Below are positions 39,780 to 49,473 of a stretch of 59,518 nucleotides of DNA, piece after piece. Positions within the stretch are counted from its first letter, which is position 1, and each line of letters begins with the position of its first letter. The DNA is from Methanobacteriota archaeon. GTDB lineage: Archaea > Thermoplasmatota > Poseidoniia > Poseidoniales > Poseidoniaceae. The notes under the pieces were generated by a model that saw nothing but the letters and a program-made list of their open reading frames with translations, did not search any database and was not told the DNA's origin. Location of the stretch: assembly GCA_018691345.1 (NCBI GenBank), contig JABGTJ010000062.1, positions 1 through 59,518 on the forward strand. Direction: 5' to 3'. Both the position numbers and the translations under genes were made by a program.

Positions 39780-40301
39780 ATGAGCGACGAAGAAGTACTG
39801 CAAGGACCTATTGAAAAATTGCGTGGTGGCGACCTTGATGGAGCCCTAGAAGAACTCGATGCTTTGATGAGCAGCCACAAAAAGAACGCTCATGTTCACC
39901 ACATGTACGCTGAATTTGCCAACATGAAAAACGCCGAAGCACAAGACGATGTCATCCCTGGTGGAAAAATCATGATGGCTTACAAAAAAGCCATGCAATT
40001 GGACGAAGAGAATATGGAATACATTGGAGACTTCGCAACATTCGCACTTGAGTGCCGAAGAATCCCTGTCGCCGTTAAGGAGTTCCAACGCTACGCTCGA
40101 CGTCTCGAAATTGAAGATATTCCAGTCGATGAAGTCTTGTTTACCGCAAGCCGTAACATTGTTGATGCTATCGAAGTGATGGATCCAAGTAAAAAGAATC
40201 CAATGGTTCAACCTTGGCTAAAGCAGGCCCTCATTTGGTCCGTAGGCGGATTAGGCTACTCACCTGAAGAGGCTGCAGAGATGCTGCTTCGTGAAGAGTG
40301 A
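39780..40301 (+). CDS. TPR-like helical protein
   Basis: GDLDGALEELDALMSSHKKNAHVHHMYAEFANMK; helical-repeat pattern. Confidence 0.5.
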   Translation: MSDEEVLQGPIEKLRGGDLDGALEELDALMSSHKKNAHVHHMYAEFANMKNAEAQDDVIPGGKIMMAYKKAMQLDEENMEYIGDFATFALECRRIPVAVKEFQRYARRLEIEDIPVDEVLFTASRNIVDAIEVMDPSKKNPMVQPWLKQALIWSVGGLGYSPEEAAEMLLREE

Positions 40302-40311
40302 AGGTGAATCC

Positions 40312-41247
40312 ATGACGAACCAGAGTGTTCGTCTTGCTTTCCGCATAGGTTACCTTGGCGATGGATACCATGGTAGCCAAATTCAACCCGATGTCGAAAC
40401 CGTTCAAGGTGAACTGATTCGGGTCTTTCGAAGCCTAAAATGGCTCGACCCTACGTCGGTTGAACACAACCTCGTGCTATCGAGCCGTACAGATGCCGGT
40501 GTTCATGTGCGTCTCAATGGAGGAGTCGTACACATCGACAGCGAATTGTGGGACGCGCTAACGCCGAGAAAAATGATTCGTGCTTTGGACGACCGGTTAC
40601 CCAAAGATATTGCTTTCCTCGACGTCAAACAGGTCGCTGAGGAATGGAATCCACGAATGGCGAATCATCGAGTGTATCGCTATCGGTTAGAAGGATTGGA
40701 ATTTTGGAAGTATCCTGGAGATGACTTCATTGAATGGCTGAAAATGTTCGAAGGAACCTACAATGCCACGAACTTTGCCCGTGTTGAAGAAGGTAAGAAC
40801 CCAATGCGGACCATTCTCTCTTGCCAGCCATGGATCGTTGAAGGTCGAACCGTAGGATTCGAAATCATTGGTGAAGCATTCCTATGGAATCAGGTCCGAA
40901 GAACGGCGATGGCAATACACAGAATGTGCATCGGAGAAATCAGCCCCTATGACGTAAAACAGGCTATTGAACACCCCGAAAAGGAAGCCGATTTTGGTGT
41001 GGCACCTGCGGACTGGCTCATCCTTTGGGGGGTTGACTGGGATGAAATGGAACTACCAGAATCTCAAAACCAAATTCGATGTTTTACCGAACCCCCAACT
41101 GGACCAGCAGTTGAACGAACCATGAGAAAACGTTGGAGAGACGGTGCTCGACACGAGATGAAAAGCTTGCTCTACCATGAATGGGCGGTACTCGGTGAGT
41201 TGCCAATCGTCCGACACACAACAATCAATTCAGGCGAACCTGAATGA
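40312..41247 (+). CDS. truA: tRNA pseudouridine synthase A
   Basis: FRIGYLGDGYHGSQIQPDVETVQGEL, SSRTDAGVHV, FLWNQVRRTAMAI. Confidence 0.92.
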   Translation: MTNQSVRLAFRIGYLGDGYHGSQIQPDVETVQGELIRVFRSLKWLDPTSVEHNLVLSSRTDAGVHVRLNGGVVHIDSELWDALTPRKMIRALDDRLPKDIAFLDVKQVAEEWNPRMANHRVYRYRLEGLEFWKYPGDDFIEWLKMFEGTYNATNFARVEEGKNPMRTILSCQPWIVEGRTVGFEIIGEAFLWNQVRRTAMAIHRMCIGEISPYDVKQAIEHPEKEADFGVAPADWLILWGVDWDEMELPESQNQIRCFTEPPTGPAVERTMRKRWRDGARHEMKSLLYHEWAVLGELPIVRHTTINSGEPE

Positions 41248-41692
41248 TGTCGTTATCGACAAGTGCGAGTCTTTCTCGCAAGAACGAACACGCAATGACT
41301 TCGACCACATCGGTGTGCCGTGTTAAATCTGGAATCAATAAAGCGCATTCGACGGTCGATTCTCCGGACTCAAGGACCGCCATAAATGCAGTAGCGCCAC
41401 CAAACGATACACCGTCTCGCAAGAAACCACGAATGCGGTGAGATTCATGCATGCTGACATCGATGACTGAGGCAGCTTCACGGTCATCATCAGTGGCGTC
41501 GAGTGTATCGATTCCGGATTTTTTCCGCAGGGCTATGTAATTGATCAAGTCTTGGCCTTCGATGGTGAGGTTCAATGTCCCTGGCCACGCAGTACCCCCG
41601 AGAAGTTGTTTGAACTGTTCCTGGTAGTGAGGTTGAGCCATGAAAATGTGGGCTCGCCCTAATCCACTGCTCACAGTACCGGTAAGTCGCAT
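41225..41692 (-). CDS. ribK: CTP-dependent riboflavin kinase (DUF120 family)
   Basis: GTVSSGLGRAHIFMAQPHYQEQFKQLLGGTAWPGTLNLTI. Confidence 0.88.
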   Translation of the reverse strand: MRLTGTVSSGLGRAHIFMAQPHYQEQFKQLLGGTAWPGTLNLTIEGQDLINYIALRKKSGIDTLDATDDDREAASVIDVSMHESHRIRGFLRDGVSFGGATAFMAVLESGESTVECALLIPDLTRHTDVVEVIACSFLRERLALVDNDIIQVRLN

Positions 41693-41804
41693 GACACGCC
41701 CAACAGCACTTCCTTTTTGAGTGCATGGTTGCGCTCACGGATTGAGAACTTCAAGCCCGAAAGAACTTGAATGTCGAGGTCTTGCGTTGGTATGAGGAGA
41801 CCAT

Positions 41805-42986
41805 ATGCCCGGAGACATGTCTTGGATGAAAACCCGATTTGATGAATTATCAGAAAAATCACTGCTTTGGGAACCGCCCACCTTGGAAAGTCCAAACGAA
41901 CCCCGTTGTCGCATGGACGGTAAACCAACAATCATGCTTTCAGCGAACAACTACCTCAACCTAACCACTCACCCAAAAGTCAAGCAGGCAATGCTGGATG
42001 CGACGGAGAAGTACGGTGCTGGAAGTGGAAGTGTTCGTGCTATTGCGGGGACAATGGATATCCATCTTGAAGCAGAAAAGAAAGTTGCTGAATTCAAGGG
42101 TGTTGAAGCATCTCTCATTTATTCTGCAGGCTATACCGTCAACGTTGGTCTCATTCCTGCGTTGGTGACTGGGCCTCAAGATGTCATCATCAGCGATGCT
42201 TTGAACCACGGCTCGATTATCGACGGAGTACGACTCACAAAAGCAAGCCGTGGTGTCTATGCTCACAACGACATGGGCGAATTAGAAGCGGTGTTGAAGG
42301 CCCATGAAACTTCAGAACGCAAGTTGATTATCACCGATGGTGTATTTTCAATGGACGGTGATATTGCACCCCTTGATGAAGTGAATAAATTAGCGGAAGA
42401 ATACGGGGCTATGGTCTACGTGGACGATTGCCACGGTGAAGGAGTTCTAGGTGAAAAGGGTGCAGGAATTGTCGCACACTTCAACCTTCAAGGTAAGGTG
42501 GATTTTGAAACCGGTTCATTTTCAAAGGCGTTGGGAGTTCAAGGTGGAATTCTTGCCGGCACAGAAATGACACGCACACATGCACTCAACCATTCACGCT
42601 CATGGCTTCTTTCAGGTTCTCAACCGCCCGGCGTAGCAGCGGCCCAAAAAGCGGCCATTGAAGTCCTTATGGATGAGCCGCAACACCATGCGCGACTGTG
42701 GGAAAACACCGACTATTTCCGAAAGGAACTGCAATCGCTCGGATTTGACACAGGAAATTCCGTCACGCCAATCATCCCGGTGATGTGTGGAGAATCAAGC
42801 GTGGCCAAAGCAATGACAAAAGCCCTAGGTGATGAAGGTGTCATGGCAGGAGCCATCGTGTTCCCAATGGTGGCGAGAGACAAAGCCCGAATTCGAACGC
42901 AAATGTCCGCCGGTTTAACCCGAGATGATCTGGATGAAGTCCTTCGCCTGTTCGAAAAAGTGGGCCCAAAACTCGACCTTATCTGA
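41805..42986 (+). CDS. kbl: 2-amino-3-ketobutyrate CoA ligase / alpha-oxoamine synthase family
   Basis: MLSANNYLNLTTHPKVKQAMLDATEKYGAGSGSVRAIAGTMDIHLEAEKKVAEFKG, VYVDDCHGEGVLGEKGAGI, TGSFSKALGVQGG. Confidence 0.88.
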   Translation: MPGDMSWMKTRFDELSEKSLLWEPPTLESPNEPRCRMDGKPTIMLSANNYLNLTTHPKVKQAMLDATEKYGAGSGSVRAIAGTMDIHLEAEKKVAEFKGVEASLIYSAGYTVNVGLIPALVTGPQDVIISDALNHGSIIDGVRLTKASRGVYAHNDMGELEAVLKAHETSERKLIITDGVFSMDGDIAPLDEVNKLAEEYGAMVYVDDCHGEGVLGEKGAGIVAHFNLQGKVDFETGSFSKALGVQGGILAGTEMTRTHALNHSRSWLLSGSQPPGVAAAQKAAIEVLMDEPQHHARLWENTDYFRKELQSLGFDTGNSVTPIIPVMCGESSVAKAMTKALGDEGVMAGAIVFPMVARDKARIRTQMSAGLTRDDLDEVLRLFEKVGPKLDLI

Positions 42987-42995
42987 GGTGATGCT

Positions 42996-43424
42996 GTGAA
43001 GAGCGAAACACTGACCAATGAACAACTCCAAGCTCTCGACGCAAGGATTCAATCGATTCCAATTGTTGAAACTCTTGGCATGGAAATTACCAAACTGGAA
43101 AAGGGCCATTGTGAAGCGACCGTTCCACGCCATAAACGCTGGGATGGGATTTACGAAACATTCCACGGTGGAATGCTCGGAACAATTGCAGATACGGTCA
43201 CCTGTTGGTCTATTTTGACAGAAATCGGAGCGGATGCACAGGTTGCTACGACGGATTTCAATATACGATTTTTGCGACCTTGCCATACGGATGTCATTTG
43301 CAAAGCACATGTGGTTCGAATTGGAAGAACGATGTGTCTCGCTCGTGCTGACCTTTACGATACGCAAGGGAAATTGGTCGCCGTTAGTCAAGTCAATTAC
43401 ATCCGATTGCAAAACAACCAGTGA
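42996..43424 (+). CDS. PaaI-type hotdog thioesterase
   Basis: ETFHGGMLGTIADTVTCWSI...ATTDFNIRFLRPC. Confidence 0.82.
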   Translation: MKSETLTNEQLQALDARIQSIPIVETLGMEITKLEKGHCEATVPRHKRWDGIYETFHGGMLGTIADTVTCWSILTEIGADAQVATTDFNIRFLRPCHTDVICKAHVVRIGRTMCLARADLYDTQGKLVAVSQVNYIRLQNNQ

Positions 43425-43434
43425 GACAGTGATT

Positions 43435-44046
43435 TCATTCTTCTTCGAGTGCATCAACGACGGAAAGAAGTTCTTCGTCGCCATCGGCAATTTCTTCGGC
43501 ATCGTTCAATTGTTCGTGGTATTCGTGTTCGAGACCTTCAAACGGATTTTTGTTGTCTTCAAGTTGGCACAAAAGGCGCCAACGTGGAGCCCAAGAAAGA
43601 TGAACATACATCGGACCTGGAAGGAGTAAAAGAAGCCAAATGAGACTTTGTGGTAGTTCCAACATCCCAGTAAGAGAAATGGTGAGCAGCCCAAATCCAA
43701 CAAATGGCATCGGGTAGAGAATATACCGAGGGGGCGTAACAGGGAAACGCTTCGTAACTCGAACAATGATGAGAGAAAGCAGGCCGAGTAGTAAGCATGC
43801 AACCATAATCAACGAAGAATGGAAAATCCAATTGGTGAGCCAACTGTCTGAAGCCTGTGCAAATCGGTAAGGTAAAATCAATGCCAATGAAACTAACAGT
43901 CCGTAAAAGGCAGAAATATTCGAGGGATGAGAGAGCCATAATGGCAAGAGTGTGAAGCGACGAGAGAGGGAGGTGCCCAGCAGAGTTTCACGCTCTTTTG
44001 AGCCCAAAGCGTCGAGACGCCCTTGCCAACGTGCCGATGTTTCCAC
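43435..44046 (-). CDS. hypothetical multi-TM membrane protein
   Basis: hydrophobic segments, acidic C-terminus. Confidence 0.6.
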   Translation of the reverse strand: METSARWQGRLDALGSKERETLLGTSLSRRFTLLPLWLSHPSNISAFYGLLVSLALILPYRFAQASDSWLTNWIFHSSLIMVACLLLGLLSLIIVRVTKRFPVTPPRYILYPMPFVGFGLLTISLTGMLELPQSLIWLLLLLPGPMYVHLSWAPRWRLLCQLEDNKNPFEGLEHEYHEQLNDAEEIADGDEELLSVVDALEEE

Positions 44047-44106
44047 ATGTGTCCGAAGGAGTGCAGGTTTTCAATGTGAAGGCCGGTAAATCAACAAAAT
44101 GTGCAT

Positions 44107-44760
44107 TTAGTCTCTTCTCAATTTGCTAAAAATGCCTTCGGGTTCGATTTCAAGATTTTCATCGACTTCCAACCATGAACGCTCAAGTAATCCATAATCA
44201 ATGGTTTCGCGCTCACGGGCATCTTCAATGGTATCTTCATCACCGTTGATCGCATCACGCAACGCTATGGCTTGGTTGATGAGAATAACATATCGCTTTA
44301 GCCAAGAGTCGGATTGTTTGCGATGGCTGAAATGCCCAACTACGGTATAGTCATCGTCATCACGAATGAGCAACGTACCCCCCATTAACTCATCCGCCGT
44401 CAAACGCACTCTGCCTTTACCAACATCTGCCCAGGTTCCATCAGAAAATTGCACCATTACCGTGGCATTTCCTAGTTCAGCGTCGCTCATGAAGGGATGA
44501 TTCATATTCACTGCTAGAGGAAAATTCAGCATCGGTGCTCGACTGTAAAGGTAGATTCCACCTCCGATTGAAAGAGAGATTATGACCAGGTACAAGAGGA
44601 ACGAATACTCGATGACGGGGAGCAAGAGTCGGAACAAAACTATGACGGCTATTTCGTAAACCAAGAGATAGCCAATAAACCGTAACATGAAAGGTTGAGC
44701 GATTGGAAGAACATTGAAGCGCCGCATCTCTACAGACAATTCGGCCTGACGCTCGCTCAT
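44107..44760 (-). CDS. hypothetical membrane protein
   Basis: two N-terminal TM segments followed by a soluble domain. Confidence 0.6.
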   Translation of the reverse strand: MSERQAELSVEMRRFNVLPIAQPFMLRFIGYLLVYEIAVIVLFRLLLPVIEYSFLLYLVIISLSIGGGIYLYSRAPMLNFPLAVNMNHPFMSDAELGNATVMVQFSDGTWADVGKGRVRLTADELMGGTLLIRDDDDYTVVGHFSHRKQSDSWLKRYVILINQAIALRDAINGDEDTIEDARERETIDYGLLERSWLEVDENLEIEPEGIFSKLRRD

Positions 44761-44925
44761 AGTCGACCATTGGCGTGAACTCCTTCAACTTCACGGTAAT
44801 TCGTTCAAAGAAGCCTGAGAACTTCGTTTCTGGCTCCATCGTCGAGGCGGTGAAATCCCATTCGATGAATGAAACGAGCCGGACCTTTCAAGAAGTGTCT
44901 CGTAAGCATCACCCCGAAGGGGTGA

Positions 44926-46905
44926 GTGAATATGGTGGAATTACCGCAAGGAGATGTTACGGAAGTCCGCCGAGGTGGACCGGATTCATTGCCACTTCTT
45001 TCCTCTGATATCGCCAGATTGTCGACTACTGGATACCTGCGTATTGAACGCCGGCCCAAGGAACAAATGCCTCGTGTAGGACACATTGTTTTCAAAGACG
45101 GAATACCCCTGATGGCCTTGCATGAAGCCACCTCGATCAGCATGGCGCTCGAAGCCTTACTCGACATCGAAAGCGATTGTGCGCTCCTCGATTCACTCCT
45201 CGCCGTTCATGAGTTGCCGTTGTCCGATGTGGACCGTATTCTCAATCTGTACCCTGAAGCTCAATTCCATGCTGAGGAAAAGCAGACTTCAGATACTGAA
45301 GAGCACCAATGGTGGTCCAAAGCAAGGTACCGATCAAGCAGTTGGCGCCGTGATGATCGCCTCCCCGAAATGGAAACCGTTGTTGAAGCGCCTGAGGCTT
45401 TGCGTCAGCGAAGCCGTGCAATGATGCAACGTTTTGATGGATTGGAAAAAATGCTGCGTCCCGGTGATGCGTACTTCTTCGACTCGCCAGACCCTTCACC
45501 ACTGTTCGACCTAGCGGGTCAATTGGCCGTCCACGGCCGTCCGTTGCTGGTTCTGGCCCGACACGACATAGAATCACTCAACGTTGAACACAACATCCCG
45601 ATTGCGTCAAGCAGTTGGCTCTCACAGAACAGCAGCAGCAAATCTACGGAACCGAGTCTAGAAAACATCCGACGGAAAATAGACTCGTTCCTATGGGAGA
45701 ACCTTCGCGCAGTGGTTGTCCTTGAGGGAATCGAATACCTCTCAAGTTTACACGGTGATGACAGGATTGTAAATTTCCTACGAGACATCGTTGATGGAGT
45801 TCGCTTAGAAGACCACCTGTTCCTTGCGACTGCTGACTTCAATGCATTTCCAATAACTACACGCCAGCACCTTTCACGCTACATGACCGACCTTGAGCAA
45901 TCGGTTTTGGAGCATTGGAACCTCGAGCCGGACCTTCTTCTGGACCACCCATTGTGCGCCCCGGCCAGTGAAGAAGAACGACAGTGGATTGAACAACAAC
46001 TTCAACAAGCGATTTCTTCATCCAACGGCGGCCCCATCGCACCCCAATCCAGTGTTTATGGCACGATGGAAGGTGGATTCGATGCACCTGAATCAGAAGA
46101 AGTTCTGGCCGCCACAGAATCTCTGAATTCCGTTGTCGAAGAATGGAGCATTGAGGGCGAATCAGAACTGCACGCTGTGGCGGAGACTGCTGAATCTGTT
46201 GCAAAACAACCACAACCGATGAGCATTGAGCGGAAACCTCAGTCCACAAACACTCCAATTCCAACAGCCATGTCGAATGTGGCCGAAACGGTTTCTCCAA
46301 CGCATCAAGTTGCGGATTCAAGTGCTCTGGATACGACTGTAAAGCGGACAACTCCCGTACAACCAACCGGTCCACGAAAGGCACAGAAAATACGAAGAAA
46401 GAAAAAAAGAGCGGTGCCACGACCTCACAACAAGAAGCAGCGCGCCTTGTTCGCAGCGGTTAGGAATGCGCCTCAGGCAAAGGAACTCATTGAAGTCGAC
46501 AATGGCCGTATTCAACCTCCTCAAGCAATCTCATCGAGTCTTGAGAACTATACCCATCGCCAAGAGAGGGCTGTTGAAAAGATGGCTTCGATTCCGAAAT
46601 TGCACTCGTCTGTGCTGGATGCAACACGGCAACATGTCAACACTCGAGAGCATAGGCTCCCAAAGACACCCTTGCCCAATCGACCACTCGCTGCAGTAAA
46701 AGGCAGGAAGCCGGTCAACACTGAAACATCCCTCACTCCACACATGGCCCGACCCGGTGCGATGGAACAGAACCAACACGAAAAACCAAGCCGTGAAGGG
46801 GCGTTTCGCCGACAATCTAAACCTTCACTGGAAGACAAACTCAGCGTGTGGGAACTTGAAGACAGAGAACGGCTTCGCAAAGAAACGGAGGCGAAGGGCG
46901 AATGA
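44926..46905 (+). CDS. PATAN-like + DUF835 domain protein with long basic disordered tail
   Basis: N-terminal TGYLRIERRPKEQMPRVGHIVFKDGIPLMALHEATSISMALEALL; DUF835-like AYFFDSPDPSPLFDLAGQLAVHGRPLLVLAR...LRAVVVLEGIEYLSSLHGDDRIVNFLRDIVDGVRLEDHLFLATAD; GTG start or ATG 44932. Confidence 0.75.
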   Translation: MNMVELPQGDVTEVRRGGPDSLPLLSSDIARLSTTGYLRIERRPKEQMPRVGHIVFKDGIPLMALHEATSISMALEALLDIESDCALLDSLLAVHELPLSDVDRILNLYPEAQFHAEEKQTSDTEEHQWWSKARYRSSSWRRDDRLPEMETVVEAPEALRQRSRAMMQRFDGLEKMLRPGDAYFFDSPDPSPLFDLAGQLAVHGRPLLVLARHDIESLNVEHNIPIASSSWLSQNSSSKSTEPSLENIRRKIDSFLWENLRAVVVLEGIEYLSSLHGDDRIVNFLRDIVDGVRLEDHLFLATADFNAFPITTRQHLSRYMTDLEQSVLEHWNLEPDLLLDHPLCAPASEEERQWIEQQLQQAISSSNGGPIAPQSSVYGTMEGGFDAPESEEVLAATESLNSVVEEWSIEGESELHAVAETAESVAKQPQPMSIERKPQSTNTPIPTAMSNVAETVSPTHQVADSSALDTTVKRTTPVQPTGPRKAQKIRRKKKRAVPRPHNKKQRALFAAVRNAPQAKELIEVDNGRIQPPQAISSSLENYTHRQERAVEKMASIPKLHSSVLDATRQHVNTREHRLPKTPLPNRPLAAVKGRKPVNTETSLTPHMARPGAMEQNQHEKPSREGAFRRQSKPSLEDKLSVWELEDRERLRKETEAKGE

Positions 46906-48935
46906 ATCCACGACGTGAGAAACTTGCTCTTGCACTTGAGCTCGCTCGACAAAAACTGGACCAAACGGGGTCAGGAATCGAACGAGTAGCGCCCAAAGAA
47001 CGTCAAAGTTCTGAAAAATCGAATTCCAAATTGAATCGATTGCTAGGCCGGAATGATGTCGTTGATCGACGCAAAGGAACACTGCTGCAACGAACAGGAA
47101 GTGTCGAGCGTCCAACGTTTGAATTGGTGGCGGACGGCGTATTAGGTAAGCAAACTGAGCGAAGAAAACCTGCCATTGAATTTCAATCAACTGGGGACTC
47201 ACTCTCGGACATAGCCGCACGCCGTATTCGTTCATTACGTCAACGAACGTTCGATTCAATCGAACAACAAGAAGAGCCCAAAGAAGACGGTTACCTCGGG
47301 ATGGAACACGATGGCAGCCCGGTGTGGATGTCGGTTCTTGATGGACACCGTGGCCGAACAACCCAAATTCTTGCTGATGAGTTGGCTCCTCACGATGAAA
47401 CTTCACCGTTTCACCACAGCGTGATCACACCGACTGAAGGCGTATGGCCATCGCGTTTGCGTCCTGAGATTCGTAAGAGTTTCAAACAGTGGTTTAGCAT
47501 TCCTGAAAACACGCGTGCTACACAGGCGGCAGAGGCAGTCGTCGATTCACCTGGGGGCCAACTCAACCCACTCCTTTTCATTGGCGCATCACAATCAGGA
47601 CGAACCCACCTGCTTCATGCGACTGCTCAAGCAGTTCTGCGCCGTCAAGAAGGAAATGTATACTTACTCACGGGGGCAGAATTAGCAGGCTTGGAACGCT
47701 TGCCTGAAGGTTGGCAAGATACGCTGGTGAACGCGAGAATGCTTGCAATTGACGACATTGACGCACACGTCAATCATCCCGAACTCGCACACGAACTCGG
47801 CATGATGGTTGACTATGCACTCAACCTTGGCGTGCATGTACTTCTCACTTCGAAGAGCACACCTGATGATTGGCCTACATCTCGCCTATGGGAACTCACC
47901 CGTCATGCAGCTTCAGTGCAACTTGAAACCCCACAATCGACAAGCATGGTACTCTATGCTCGACATCTCTCTTACAAGAAAGGCCTCATGATGAACGACA
48001 GCCAATTGGCAAGCCTCGTATTGAAGGATACCATTGGATGGAATTCGACGAAAGCCAATTTTGACCTGGTCGCACTCGCACTGCAATCCGGTGACGAGGT
48101 ACTGGATGGAGAAGATGTAACTGCCCTGCTATCGAATCAACTTGACCGGAAATCGGCAGAGCCTCTACAGGAGCAAGAAAAGGTGGAGGACATCGCCATG
48201 CGCCTCCTCAATTCTGCTGTTGACACTGTATACAGCGACGAAGTTCACGGAGGTATTGACCTCTATTCAGAATTGCCTGAAATCGGAGTGGACGAGTACA
48301 TCCCTCCTGAATTAGACGCCCGAGAGCTCGCTGCATCAGGTGACAAACGCCACGCTGAATACCTCAAAATTGCATTGGAAGATACTGCACCTGCTGCGCC
48401 ATCGGTGTTGAATATCCATGAAAGGGAGCAACATCTGGTTGCCCGTCAGGGTCGAATTGAAGACCGTGACATCGGACTGGCTGCAGATGTCTTAACCGAC
48501 TTAGATGAGGCATTCGATAGCAAAATCAACTCGTTTGAGCGAGAATTGATTGAGAGTTCAAAACAACTTGGAAATCTTGAATCAAAACTGCATGACCTCT
48601 CCGAACGCACTTCGGAAGCAACCATTGAGGAATTGATTTCCATTGCAGATGAGTTGCGCAGAATGGAAAGTAACCTAACTGAATTTGATCCAGACCGTGA
48701 GCCGTGGCCGGAAATGGAGGAAGACACCGTTCAAAAAGAACGACGGGAGGTTGGTCGACGAGCATCAAAGAAAACCGAAGACCCTCTCGACAGCCATGAA
48801 CCCGCAGGGGAATGGAATGTCGACTCAGGCAGCGTTGACATGATGGATTTGCTCGAAGGTTCAGATGAACCTCGCAAAATCCGGCTCGGTCGAATACATC
48901 CCGTTCAAAACATGCTGATAGGTGAAGAAGAATGA
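46902..48935 (+). CDS. DnaA-like AAA+ ATPase-fold protein with C-terminal coiled coil
   Basis: SFKQWFSIPENTRATQAAEAVVDSPGGQLNPLLFIGASQSGRTHLLHATAQAVLRRQEGNVYLLTGAEL; Walker B-like MLAIDDID; VHVLLTSKSTPDDW. Confidence 0.75.
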   Translation: MNPRREKLALALELARQKLDQTGSGIERVAPKERQSSEKSNSKLNRLLGRNDVVDRRKGTLLQRTGSVERPTFELVADGVLGKQTERRKPAIEFQSTGDSLSDIAARRIRSLRQRTFDSIEQQEEPKEDGYLGMEHDGSPVWMSVLDGHRGRTTQILADELAPHDETSPFHHSVITPTEGVWPSRLRPEIRKSFKQWFSIPENTRATQAAEAVVDSPGGQLNPLLFIGASQSGRTHLLHATAQAVLRRQEGNVYLLTGAELAGLERLPEGWQDTLVNARMLAIDDIDAHVNHPELAHELGMMVDYALNLGVHVLLTSKSTPDDWPTSRLWELTRHAASVQLETPQSTSMVLYARHLSYKKGLMMNDSQLASLVLKDTIGWNSTKANFDLVALALQSGDEVLDGEDVTALLSNQLDRKSAEPLQEQEKVEDIAMRLLNSAVDTVYSDEVHGGIDLYSELPEIGVDEYIPPELDARELAASGDKRHAEYLKIALEDTAPAAPSVLNIHEREQHLVARQGRIEDRDIGLAADVLTDLDEAFDSKINSFERELIESSKQLGNLESKLHDLSERTSEATIEELISIADELRRMESNLTEFDPDREPWPEMEEDTVQKERREVGRRASKKTEDPLDSHEPAGEWNVDSGSVDMMDLLEGSDEPRKIRLGRIHPVQNMLIGEEE

Positions 48936-49399
48936 GACCGCCATGGTGGATGGAAGGCGTTGCCTTTTCATGTCAAGCGAATTGTGGTAAATGCTGTGAC
49001 GAGCCTGGTGGGATTGTTTACCTGTCCATCACGGATGCAGAACGAATCTCTAAGCACCACCAAATGGAAGTTGAGGATTGGTTAGAAAGAGACTGCCGGC
49101 AAACTTTAGACGGCCGATATGTTCTGAAAAGTCGACAAGTGGACGATGTATGCATCTATCTGGATGACAACAAGCAATGCACCATCTATACCGTCCGTCC
49201 ACAGCAATGTGCGGCGTTCCCATGGTGGGGTGAAAATCTCGCAACTGACCGGGCTTGGAGAGAAGTCAAAGAAACGTGTCCCGGTCTTACTGCTGACGAT
49301 GCGCTTGTCATCGATGGAGAGGCAATCCGCATCCATGTCTTCGCAGACAGGGAATCGACAAAGGGTTTCCGTTCTTGGCCGCCTTGGAACAGGAAGTAG
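48932..49399 (+). CDS. YkgJ/UPF0153-type Cys-cluster protein
   Basis: FSCQANCGKCCDEPGGIVYLS...CTIYTVRPQQCAAFPWW. Confidence 0.83.
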   Translation: MRPPWWMEGVAFSCQANCGKCCDEPGGIVYLSITDAERISKHHQMEVEDWLERDCRQTLDGRYVLKSRQVDDVCIYLDDNKQCTIYTVRPQQCAAFPWWGENLATDRAWREVKETCPGLTADDALVIDGEAIRIHVFADRESTKGFRSWPPWNRK

Positions 49400-49473
49400 G
49401 GTTCGAAGGTACTCAACGGGTCGATTACGGTTGAATGTGAAGCAGCCGGCTTTATACGAAAGAGGTATGTGGA

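Noticed and set aside
42915-43502. 195 aa minus-strand ORF
   Set aside because: Antisense to kbl end and thioesterase, both well supported; no recognisable motif.
45857-46420. 187 aa minus-strand ORF
   Set aside because: Antisense to the DUF835 protein; no motif.
46825-47406. 193 aa minus-strand ORF
   Set aside because: Antisense to the DnaA-like gene; no motif.
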